From UBA2357 sp041916775 (lineage in GTDB: Bacteria > Pseudomonadota > Gammaproteobacteria > Burkholderiales > Rhodocyclaceae), in NCBI GenBank assembly GCA_041916775.1, contig JAYRYZ010000005.1:133967-197966 (forward strand): 64,000 nucleotides of DNA. The letters run 5' to 3'. The position numbers and the translations under genes were made by a program. Within the stretch, counting starts at the first letter, position 1. The number at the start of each line of letters is the position of its first letter. Shown here in pieces: positions 17,915-25,941 of this stretch. The notes beneath the pieces were generated by a model, which was not told where the DNA came from, searched no databases, and worked only from the letters and a program-made list of their open reading frames with translations.

Positions 17915-19366
17915 ATGATGGCGCCTTGTGAAAGTACCGCCGCCGCCAACCTGCCCCTGGTCGTTGATCTCGACGGAACTCTGCTGCGCACGGACCTACT
18001 CCTCGAAACCGGTCTTGCCTACCTTCGTGAGCAGCCTTTGCACTGCCTGGACCCGGCACTGTGGCTGCTGCGCAGTGGCAAGGCTGGTCTAAAGCGGCGG
18101 CTGGCCGAAGCGACCAGAATCGACGCCACGACGCTGCCTTTCGAACCTGCCGTGATTGCGCTGATCCGGCAGGCACGTGCCGATGGTCGCAGCGTGGTCC
18201 TCGCCACCGCCAGCGACGATGCGCTCGCGAGACGCGTTGCGGATCACCTGGGTCTGTTCGATGAAGTGATCGCCTCCGACGGCTTCACCAATCTGTCGGC
18301 CGGACGGAAACGGGCCGCCCTTGTCTCCCGCTTCGGGGAAGGCGGGTTCGATTATGTGGGCAACGCCAGGGACGACCTGCCTGTCTGGGAGGCTGCGCGC
18401 GAGGCCTACGTCGCAAACCCGGCCCCCGGCGTACTGGCACGCCTTGCGCGCCGTCCGCGTCCGATGCGCATGGTCCGCACGCAACACGCCACACTGGCGG
18501 CCTGGATCAACGCTTTTCGTCTTCACCAATGGCTGAAGAACCTGTTGCTGTTCGTTCCACTCTTCGCGGCGCACAGGGTGGGCGAACCGAGTCTGCTGGC
18601 GCTGGGGCTGTTCGCTTTCGTCGTGTTCGGGCTGTGCGCGTCCAGCGTCTATGTACTCAACGATCTGCTCGATCTCGCTGCAGACAGACAACACCCGACG
18701 AAGCGCGAGCGTCCGTTCGCGAGCGGACGCCTGTCGCCACGCATCGGCATGCTGCTTGCACCGCTGCTGCTCGTCGTCGCCTTCGGGTGCGCTGCAACCC
18801 TGCTACCCGTCGGCTTCGTCGCGGTACTTGGCGCCTATTACGTGCTCACGCTGGGGTATTCGCTGCGGATCAGGCGTTACATGATGGTGGACGTGATCGC
18901 GCTCGCACTGCTCTACACCCTGCGCATCGTCGCGGGCGCCGCGGCACTCGGCATTCCGCTCAGCTTCTGGATTCTGGCTTTCTCGATGTTCATGTTCCTG
19001 AGCCTCGCGCTCGTCAAGCGGTACTCGGAACTGCACCACACCCGGGCCCTCGATGCCGCACCCGACTTCGGCCGTGGCTACGTTCCCGCCGATCTCGGGA
19101 TGATCGCGTCACTGGGTGGCAGCGCCGGCTTCATGGCCGTACTGGTGCTTGCCCTCTACATCAACGACCTCAACGACGGCACGGTGTATCGTCACCCGCA
19201 ACTGATCTGGCTCGCCTGCCCGCTTCTGCTCTACTGGATCGGACGCACCTGGCTCCTCACCCGCCGCGGCGAAATGGACGAGGATCCGGTCATCTTCGCG
19301 ATGCGGGATCGGACGAGTCTCCTTGTGGGGACCTTGTTCGGTCTCGTGTTCTGGGCTGCGATCTGA
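17915..19366 (+). CDS. HAD hydrolase fused to UbiA-type prenyltransferase
   Basis: 483 residues from ATG 17915 (an in-frame ATG at 17864 would add 17, mostly Gly-Pro). Residues about 13-190 form a HAD phosphatase domain with VVDLDGTL (Asp18, Asp20) and GNARDDLPVW. Residues about 205-483 form a UbiA membrane domain with LHQWLKN, NDLLDLAADRQHPTKR (Asp250, Asp253, Asp257) and about eight helices. The second half resembles decaprenyl-phosphate phosphoribosyltransferases (DPPR synthase), so it may attach phosphoribose to a polyprenyl phosphate and dephosphorylate the product in one chain. That would supply a lipid-linked sugar donor for the locus. It is convergent with the GT2 gene (1-bp gap). Substrate not proven. 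Confidence 0.82.
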   Translation: MMAPCESTAAANLPLVVDLDGTLLRTDLLLETGLAYLREQPLHCLDPALWLLRSGKAGLKRRLAEATRIDATTLPFEPAVIALIRQARADGRSVVLATASDDALARRVADHLGLFDEVIASDGFTNLSAGRKRAALVSRFGEGGFDYVGNARDDLPVWEAAREAYVANPAPGVLARLARRPRPMRMVRTQHATLAAWINAFRLHQWLKNLLLFVPLFAAHRVGEPSLLALGLFAFVVFGLCASSVYVLNDLLDLAADRQHPTKRERPFASGRLSPRIGMLLAPLLLVVAFGCAATLLPVGFVAVLGAYYVLTLGYSLRIRRYMMVDVIALALLYTLRIVAGAAALGIPLSFWILAFSMFMFLSLALVKRYSELHHTRALDAAPDFGRGYVPADLGMIASLGGSAGFMAVLVLALYINDLNDGTVYRHPQLIWLACPLLLYWIGRTWLLTRRGEMDEDPVIFAMRDRTSLLVGTLFGLVFWAAI

Positions 19367-19367
19367 C

Positions 19368-20369
19368 TCACCCGGAAGACGTCGTGTTCGCGGACGGCCT
19401 CATGCCCGGACCGTCCGAGCGCTGGTCTCCGTCGCGGGCACAGTCCGCAGAGTCGTAGGCGACGAGATAGCGCGGCCTGCCTTTGGCCTCGAGCACCAGC
19501 GTCGCGACATACTCGCCGATCACGCCGAGCGAGATGAGTTGCACGGCACCGAGGAACAGGATCACCAGCATCATCGACGTCCAGCCGGGCAGATTGATGT
19601 CGGCAATCCACAACCCGAGAACCACGAAGGCATAGATCAGGGTCGCGAGCACGGTGGCGATACCGACGCGTGTCACCAGCCTCAGCGGCGAGGACGAGAA
19701 CCCGACGATCGCATCGAGCGACAGGCCGAGCATGCGGCGGAAATCGTAATGCGTGGCTCCGGCACTCCGCTGCACGCGGTCGAATTCAATCCCGGTCTGG
19801 CGGAAACCCGCCCATGCGACCAGTCCACGCAGGTAAGGCCGCTGCTCGCCAAGGCGCGACAGCACGTCCACGACCTTGCGGTCCATGAGGCGGAAATCAC
19901 CCGCATCGACCGGAATGCGGACATCGCTCAGGCGAGCAAGGAGGCGGCTGAAGAGGCTCGCGGTGAGCCTCTTCAACACACTCTCGCCCTCACGACTGCG
20001 ACGCACGCCGTACACCACATCCCACCCTTGCTGCCACAGGTCGAGCATGCCCGGAATGACTTCGGGCGGGTCCTGCAGATCCGCGTCCATGACCACCACT
20101 GCATCGGCTGTACTCGCCTGCAATCCCGCGAGGGTCGCGGCCTGCTGACCGAAGTTGCGGCTGAGGCTGATCACCCGCCAGCCCGCATGCGTCTCCGCCG
20201 CCGCACGCAGGCGCGCAAACGAGCGGTCGCGACTGCCGTCATCGACGAAAATCACCTCTGTCAGCGCCGGGATCTCGTCATGCAGTCGTGCAAGACGCTC
20301 CACCAGCATCGGGATCATCGCCTCCTCGTCGTGCACCGGGATGACGATACCCAGGGTCCTGTCGTTCAT
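19368..20369 (-). CDS. GT2 polyprenyl-phosphate glycosyltransferase (GtrB/ArnC type)
   Basis: 333 residues from ATG 20369, which overlaps the stop of the upstream gene (ATGA). The longer open frame is not needed, since MNDRTLGIVIPVHDEE is the normal GT-A opening. Nucleotide-sugar motifs are FVDDGS (Asp43, Asp44) and MDADLQDP (Asp95, Asp97). Two C-terminal membrane helices (about 240-262 and 273-297) are typical of enzymes that transfer a sugar to undecaprenyl or dolichyl phosphate. It probably makes the lipid-linked donor used by the GT39-like proteins. Last gene of a four-gene minus-strand operon. Confidence 0.88.
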   Translation of the reverse strand: MNDRTLGIVIPVHDEEAMIPMLVERLARLHDEIPALTEVIFVDDGSRDRSFARLRAAAETHAGWRVISLSRNFGQQAATLAGLQASTADAVVVMDADLQDPPEVIPGMLDLWQQGWDVVYGVRRSREGESVLKRLTASLFSRLLARLSDVRIPVDAGDFRLMDRKVVDVLSRLGEQRPYLRGLVAWAGFRQTGIEFDRVQRSAGATHYDFRRMLGLSLDAIVGFSSSPLRLVTRVGIATVLATLIYAFVVLGLWIADINLPGWTSMMLVILFLGAVQLISLGVIGEYVATLVLEAKGRPRYLVAYDSADCARDGDQRSDGPGMRPSANTTSSG

Positions 20370-21991
20370 GGTTGTTCCGCTTTGGTCGCGTGCATGTCGC
20401 GCGTGTAGGTACGATAGCTGTGCGTACCCTGGGGAAGCTCCGTGCGACGATGCCAGAGGTAGTCGACCAGGCCGCTCGTGAGGAGCAGCCGCGGGTCGGG
20501 ATACCACCAAGTCATCAATGGCCGGGTGATGTGCCGGAAACCAGCCGCCTCCACCTCGGGCTGCGCTTCATCCGCGACCACGACGACGCTCGCGCTCGCC
20601 TCCCAGCCAGGATAGAAGCCATAGGAGACCGGAAGGTCACGAAGATACCAGCTCAAGGGCCAGCTCGGCGGCCCGATCACGAAGATCCGCCCCGGGCCGA
20701 CATGCTCGGCTCGGATCGACTCGGCGGTCGCCTGGATCTCTTGCGAACTCGCCATGTAGGTCAGGAGATGCGGGTCGTCCGACGGCATGCGCCAGGTCAG
20801 CCACGTCATCTCTCTGGCGCTCCAAGACAACACCACGAGCCCGAGCACGGATGCCAGGCGGCGGCTCATCCCCTTGCCCGTGCGCGCCGGCACGCGCGCG
20901 AGCCACCTCCACGCGTCATCCAGCCAACAGCCCACGAGCAGGAACATGGGCAACAGGATGTGCATCATCAGCCAGGGCACCTTCTCCTGGGCGATCGAAT
21001 ACACCAGGAAGGCTGAAAGAGACCAGAACGCGAGAAAGACATGAAACGGCCGCGACCGATCGCTTGCCGCCCACGCAATCGCCGGCAGGCACAGCCAGAA
21101 GGTCGGTTCATGCAGCACGAGGCGCGGCAGGTAGAACCACACCGGCCCGGGGATGCGCGGATTCGCATGCTGGCCGCCCCAGTAGGAGAGCGTCGCAAAC
21201 ACACCATCCCAGGCACCGCGCGGGTGAGTGAGGAAGGACGTGAACAGCAGCACGTAAACGAGCCCGAGCACACACACGGCGGCGAGCAGATGCCAGCGCC
21301 CCGCCCGCAGCATGCGCGCCGTCTCGGCCAGCAACCAGCCGCGCGACCAGCGCGGGGCGAACGCATCCAGCGCGAGCACCAGCAGCGCGAAGATCGCGAA
21401 CAGGCCCACATGGATGTATACGACCGCCTTGGTCGCCATGAAGAGACCGGTCACGAGCCCGATCGCGACCGCCTTGCCGATGTCGGGTCGGGTGCGATAT
21501 CCCGCCCCCAGCCAGACCAGCAACAGCGTGAACAGCGCACAGTAGTTGTCGTGCGCGAGGAAGCGGCCGAAGTAGCTCATCGTCGGCGACAACAGCAGCA
21601 GCGCCGAGGCGCACTTCCAGCCCACACTGCCGAGCTGCACCCGCATCAGCCAGGGCATGCCGACCAGCGCAACCGAGAACAGCGCCGGGAGCAACCTGGC
21701 GGTGAAATCGCTTGCGCCGAAAAGCACATAGACGAGGGCATTGGTCCAGTAAAGGAATGGACCGTGATAGACCGGATCGAAGCGGTAGGGCTCGCCGCGC
21801 GAGAGTGACCAGGATGTGTAGGCGTGGATCGCCTCGTCGTGATGGAACGGCAAGGCGTCCAGCGCGTAAAGCCGCAGGCACACGGCCAGCGTCAGGAAAC
21901 CGGCGAGCCAGCCGACGTCCTTCGACAACGGGCTCGCTGCCGGCGACGACCGCTCTGCCGTGATCTCGCTCACCTTGTTCATGTCGCTCAT
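20366..21991 (-). CDS. TIGR03663/Agl23-like GT39 membrane glycosyltransferase
   Basis: 541 residues from ATG 21991, overlapping the previous stop (ATGA). A polytopic membrane protein with the PMT-like first loop. The residues described as invariant in family TIGR03663 are visible: the DE dipeptide (FHHDEA, 52-53) and the HGP tripeptide (YHGPFLYW, 76-78). That family occurs sporadically and almost always beside DUF2298/TIGR03662 proteins, exactly as here. Expected chemistry is transfer of a sugar from a polyprenyl phosphate to an extracytoplasmic acceptor. The acceptor is unknown. The start is chosen for the overlap and the MSDMNK opening. Confidence 0.85.
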   Translation of the reverse strand: MSDMNKVSEITAERSSPAASPLSKDVGWLAGFLTLAVCLRLYALDALPFHHDEAIHAYTSWSLSRGEPYRFDPVYHGPFLYWTNALVYVLFGASDFTARLLPALFSVALVGMPWLMRVQLGSVGWKCASALLLLSPTMSYFGRFLAHDNYCALFTLLLVWLGAGYRTRPDIGKAVAIGLVTGLFMATKAVVYIHVGLFAIFALLVLALDAFAPRWSRGWLLAETARMLRAGRWHLLAAVCVLGLVYVLLFTSFLTHPRGAWDGVFATLSYWGGQHANPRIPGPVWFYLPRLVLHEPTFWLCLPAIAWAASDRSRPFHVFLAFWSLSAFLVYSIAQEKVPWLMMHILLPMFLLVGCWLDDAWRWLARVPARTGKGMSRRLASVLGLVVLSWSAREMTWLTWRMPSDDPHLLTYMASSQEIQATAESIRAEHVGPGRIFVIGPPSWPLSWYLRDLPVSYGFYPGWEASASVVVVADEAQPEVEAAGFRHITRPLMTWWYPDPRLLLTSGLVDYLWHRRTELPQGTHSYRTYTRDMHATKAEQP

Positions 21992-24900
21992 CTCGCCCTG
22001 CCCGCCTGCGCCGCGTCCTGCACACCCCGGGCTGTGCGCCAGATCTCGGTATCGTCGTGCCGGAACACCGGTTCCCAACCCGCCTCGGCCCAATGCCGGC
22101 CCGCATCGGCGCCGTAGGTTTCCCGCTCCAGCCGCCCGAGCACGGCAAAGGAGACGGCGTGACGCGCCAGCGCCTCCGCGCCTTCCAGCGTGGTGTAGGC
22201 TGCCGCGACAGCAGCCTCGCGCGCTGCGATCTCATCCCGGTCCTGACCGCGCTGCCACACGTGGTGCGCCCAACCCACCAGCGTCGGCAGCCCGGTGAAG
22301 GATGCGATCCGGGTGTATGGCCCGTATGGCGGCCCGACCGCCTCCAGCACCCCGGGCTGGCCCGGCTGGCGGTTGAGCCAGGCGATCGCGAAGGCTTCGC
22401 CCGCATCGCGCTCCGCGACATAAGCAAGCCCGTCCAGCCCCGCCCGCACCTGCGGCACGATCGGGTTCTGGCTCCACGCCCAAAGCAGATAGCCCGACGT
22501 CGGCAGGCCACCCGCCAGGACCAACATCGCCACGAGCGGTGTCCCGCGGCGCCGCGCGAGCCCGGGCAGCGCCAGCGCGGCGGCGAGCGCGAGGAGGATC
22601 CAGGCCTCGAAGTGATACTTGAACACCGTGTTCATCCGGTCGACGACGGTGAAGAACTCCACACCCAGGAGTACGCACAGCCCGGTCAGCGCCAAGGTGG
22701 CGATCAGCCATTCGCGCTGGCGCGCGAAATCGCCTGTCCTGCCGTCATCCGCGCGAACCTGCCCCCAGACGCGAGCGACGACCAGCAGCAGGGTCACCCC
22801 CACCAGGCCACGCATGCCGCCCGACAGCCCCGTGGCGGCGGCTGCCAGCAGCCAGGGCGAAAGCCCGCGCAGGGTCCTGGGTGCGCTACCAGCCAGGCCC
22901 CACCAGGCGATCACCGCGAGGAAAGGCCCGAACAGGATGAGTCCATGGGCGAGGCTGGTGCCTTGCTCCAGCCACTCCAGCGTGAATCGCTCGCCCGCGA
23001 CATGCCAGAACGGCGCGCTCACGCAAACCGCCACCGCCGCCGCGAGCACGGGGCCCAGGGCGCGCCGCGGCGCGGCGAGCACGCTCGACAGCAACAGAAG
23101 GGCATACACCGGAACAGCCCACGCGTTCGTCAGCGCGAGGCCACCCAGCGCGAAGCCGATCAGCCACCATGTCCTCGCCCCGTCCTGTCCTGAGAAGCGC
23201 AGCGCCAGCCCCGCGATCATCAGCGCCGAGAAGATCGTCGCGATGAAGTGCCCGTGCAGGTCGGCAAACACCGCGGTCCAGAACGGAAACTCGTTGATGC
23301 CCACCGGCATGATGCGGCTCGCAGCCCAGAAGTCGTTGAAGCTCGGCCCGTCCAGCCACGGCTGGTTGGTCCAGAAGCTGAGGTTGCCGGTGAAGAGCAC
23401 CAAACCCACGCCCAGCAGCGCCACACCGAGCCGTCTGCGGCTGTCGGGCAGCATGCGCAGCATCGTCCAGACATAGAGCTCCGCTGCCAGTGCCGGCACC
23501 AGCGCGCAGGCAAGGTTGTACAGCAGGTTCGCGGGTGTGCCCGCGATGCGGCCCAGCAAGGCCATCACATACTGACCCCAGGCGTGGTACTGCAGCGGCG
23601 CACCAAGAAACCACGGATCGGTCGGTGGCCAGGTCGCATCGCGCAGGTAGGCGCTGAGGATGGACTGATCCATCGGCCGCTCGCCCCACGCGATCGCCGG
23701 GTTCCAGACGCGCAGGGCCAGGAAGAAGAGGAACACCCCCCAGAACACGGTCTCGGATACGCGCATTTCGGGCCGCGCGCCAGCAAGCTGACCGCCGCGC
23801 CACAGCAGGACCATTGCGCTGCCGATCAGGCCCACCAGCAGCACCGGCGCGGCAACATCCAGGCGCCACCAGCCGACTTTCAGGCCCACGGCGCACAGCC
23901 ATGCCACGAGGACCAGCAGCAGCGCCCGGCCCGGCAGTCCCGCCCCTGGCCACAGGCGCCGCGACAGGGCATTGCCGACCAGACCGGCGAGCACGAGCAC
24001 GGCAACCCATGCCGCCACATCCACCCCCAGCGACTGCCGTGCGTTGGCAATGTGGGCGTCGGTAAGCGGCGCGAGATCGCCGATGAGACCACGGCCGTGC
24101 GGCGCCCAGGCGGGTTGCGGCAGCGTCACCCTGTTCAGCGCGTCGGACAGCACCGCGATGGAGAAGTCCGACGACTTCGCGTAGATCAGCACCCGCGGGT
24201 GGTCATAGACGCTGAAGGCCTCCTCCGCACCATCGTCCGGCCGTGTCAGCCAGGGCAGGCGCGGCAGAGAATCGAACTCGGCCACCAGCTGGAATCCGGC
24301 AAGGTTGCCGAAGAGCAGTTCGTAGTAGCGGATCGCGAGCGGGAAGGACTCCGGCAGGCGCGCCACCGAAGCGTAGTTGCGCTGGCTGCTGACAACGATG
24401 TAATCCACCTCGCCCAGCTGAGCGATCAGGCGTTCGCGCTTCTCCGGTGCTTCCATCTCGGTCGGGAAGAGCTGTACCTGGCGAAAACGTCCGCCGTCGA
24501 ATCCAGGCAGCGGCAAAGGCAGGGCATCGTCCCAGTACTCGACGCCCAATACCGCGCCGGTAGGCACATGATCGTGGATCCAGTGCGTCGCAGCGACGCG
24601 CGTCATCGGGCTGCGATCGATCGCACTGAAAGCGAGCGCCCAGGCGACGGTCGCCACCAGCACCGCCACCAGCGGCATGGCCCCCCAGCGCGAAGCGCGC
24701 CTGCGCTGCGCGAGTTGCAGCACGAACCACGCTGCGAGCAGGGCCATCAGCGGGTAGACGGGCAGCAGGTAGCGCATCGACTGCACCTTCAGCAGCGCCA
24801 CCGCTGCGAAGGCGGCCAGCAGTGCAACGATCAGCAGCGCTGCCGCCGGCTCCCGGGCACGCCATGCGGACACGGACAGCGCCACCGCGCCGCCGGCGGC

Positions 24901-25896
24901 GGCCGCGAACAACGGCAGACCGACGCCGTAGAGTGCCAGGTTGTGGAGCGGAAACCACATCGGCACCCGCTGCACCCACTGGAACGCGGGCGGAAACCAG
25001 GCGCCTTCCGCGCTCAAATCGGCCAGCTTCCGGAACGCCTCGAGGAAGCGCGGATCGAGGCTCAACCAGCCGTCGAAGGCGTAGGGCTGGAAGAAGCGGA
25101 AGCTCAGCCCGGCCACCGCCAGCGCCAGCGCCCCGCGCGCGAACCGTGCGGACCAGGGCAGACCGCGGCCAAGACCGGCCATCGCCGCCGCGAGCAACAG
25201 CACCGGCAGGAACGACGCCGCGCTGATCTTGCTCGCCAGGGCGCACCCCCACCAGAAGCCCGCCCATGCGGCGGTCTCGATGCGCCCCTGCCTCGCCAGC
25301 TCGATGCTTTGCCACAGCGCGAGCAGCATGAAGAGATTGAGGAAGGGATCGACAGTGAAGAACTGCGCGAGCTGCATCGGCAGCACACTGAAGCCGTAGA
25401 GCACCGCCGCCAGCAGGCCGGTGCGCCGGTCGAAGAGCCCGCTGCCCATGCGGTAAAGGACCGCCATACAGGCCACATCGACCACAGCGGTCAATAGCCG
25501 CGCGGGTGAAGACAGCCCGAAGTAGGCGAAGGCGGCAGCGAAGTCGGTGAAGAGCTTGCCGATGAACAGCGGCAAGGTGCCGTAGACGAAAAACCCCATG
25601 TCCGGCACGTTGTAGGGGTTGAGCGGCGAAGTCGCGCTATCCAGATAACCGAGTAGCGAGTCCGGCCAGACGAGGCGTCCGATCAGCATGGTCAGGAAGC
25701 GCTCGTCGGGATGCTGCATCGTTCCGGCGTCGAGATTGATGCCGATGAAGCGCAGCCCCACGGCCACCGCCAGAAGCCCCAGCACCGACAGCAAAGGCAG
25801 GTCCGGCACGGATGCGGCGCGTCCGGCCGGGCGCTCATGGCGCGTCACATGTTCAGGCACGCGGGGTCGCACCGCTTTCAGCACGCCAGGGTCCAC
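21988..25896 (-). CDS. PMT-like glycosyltransferase fused to DUF2298 (Chlor_Arch_YYY) domain
   Basis: 1302 residues, more than 20 predicted membrane helices. The N-terminal half (about 35-640) is a GT39/PMT-like enzyme with MQHPDERF (Asp64, Glu65) in the first external loop and a soluble segment at about 420-600. The C-terminal half (about 730-1240) is a DUF2298 domain: DPWFLGAPLQYHAWG, INEFPFWT, FADLHGHF (about 875-885) and RMNTVFKYHFEAW (Met1088). The same landmarks occur in the next gene, so the two DUF2298 regions are homologous. DUF2298 is known mainly from Chloroflexi and archaea and has no assigned reaction. Its stop overlaps the TIGR03663 gene start. Confidence 0.82.
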   Translation of the reverse strand: MDPGVLKAVRPRVPEHVTRHERPAGRAASVPDLPLLSVLGLLAVAVGLRFIGINLDAGTMQHPDERFLTMLIGRLVWPDSLLGYLDSATSPLNPYNVPDMGFFVYGTLPLFIGKLFTDFAAAFAYFGLSSPARLLTAVVDVACMAVLYRMGSGLFDRRTGLLAAVLYGFSVLPMQLAQFFTVDPFLNLFMLLALWQSIELARQGRIETAAWAGFWWGCALASKISAASFLPVLLLAAAMAGLGRGLPWSARFARGALALAVAGLSFRFFQPYAFDGWLSLDPRFLEAFRKLADLSAEGAWFPPAFQWVQRVPMWFPLHNLALYGVGLPLFAAAAGGAVALSVSAWRAREPAAALLIVALLAAFAAVALLKVQSMRYLLPVYPLMALLAAWFVLQLAQRRRASRWGAMPLVAVLVATVAWALAFSAIDRSPMTRVAATHWIHDHVPTGAVLGVEYWDDALPLPLPGFDGGRFRQVQLFPTEMEAPEKRERLIAQLGEVDYIVVSSQRNYASVARLPESFPLAIRYYELLFGNLAGFQLVAEFDSLPRLPWLTRPDDGAEEAFSVYDHPRVLIYAKSSDFSIAVLSDALNRVTLPQPAWAPHGRGLIGDLAPLTDAHIANARQSLGVDVAAWVAVLVLAGLVGNALSRRLWPGAGLPGRALLLVLVAWLCAVGLKVGWWRLDVAAPVLLVGLIGSAMVLLWRGGQLAGARPEMRVSETVFWGVFLFFLALRVWNPAIAWGERPMDQSILSAYLRDATWPPTDPWFLGAPLQYHAWGQYVMALLGRIAGTPANLLYNLACALVPALAAELYVWTMLRMLPDSRRRLGVALLGVGLVLFTGNLSFWTNQPWLDGPSFNDFWAASRIMPVGINEFPFWTAVFADLHGHFIATIFSALMIAGLALRFSGQDGARTWWLIGFALGGLALTNAWAVPVYALLLLSSVLAAPRRALGPVLAAAVAVCVSAPFWHVAGERFTLEWLEQGTSLAHGLILFGPFLAVIAWWGLAGSAPRTLRGLSPWLLAAAATGLSGGMRGLVGVTLLLVVARVWGQVRADDGRTGDFARQREWLIATLALTGLCVLLGVEFFTVVDRMNTVFKYHFEAWILLALAAALALPGLARRRGTPLVAMLVLAGGLPTSGYLLWAWSQNPIVPQVRAGLDGLAYVAERDAGEAFAIAWLNRQPGQPGVLEAVGPPYGPYTRIASFTGLPTLVGWAHHVWQRGQDRDEIAAREAAVAAAYTTLEGAEALARHAVSFAVLGRLERETYGADAGRHWAEAGWEPVFRHDDTEIWRTARGVQDAAQAGRAR

Positions 25897-25941
25897 ATCG
25901 CGAATCCGAGCCGCAGCATCCTCATGCCGTCCCGAAAAGTG

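Noticed and set aside
23248..25497. 749-codon plus-strand frame opposite the PMT-DUF2298 gene
   Set aside because: Gln/Arg/His-rich low-information translation with no motif, antisense to a gene with strong membrane-protein signatures.
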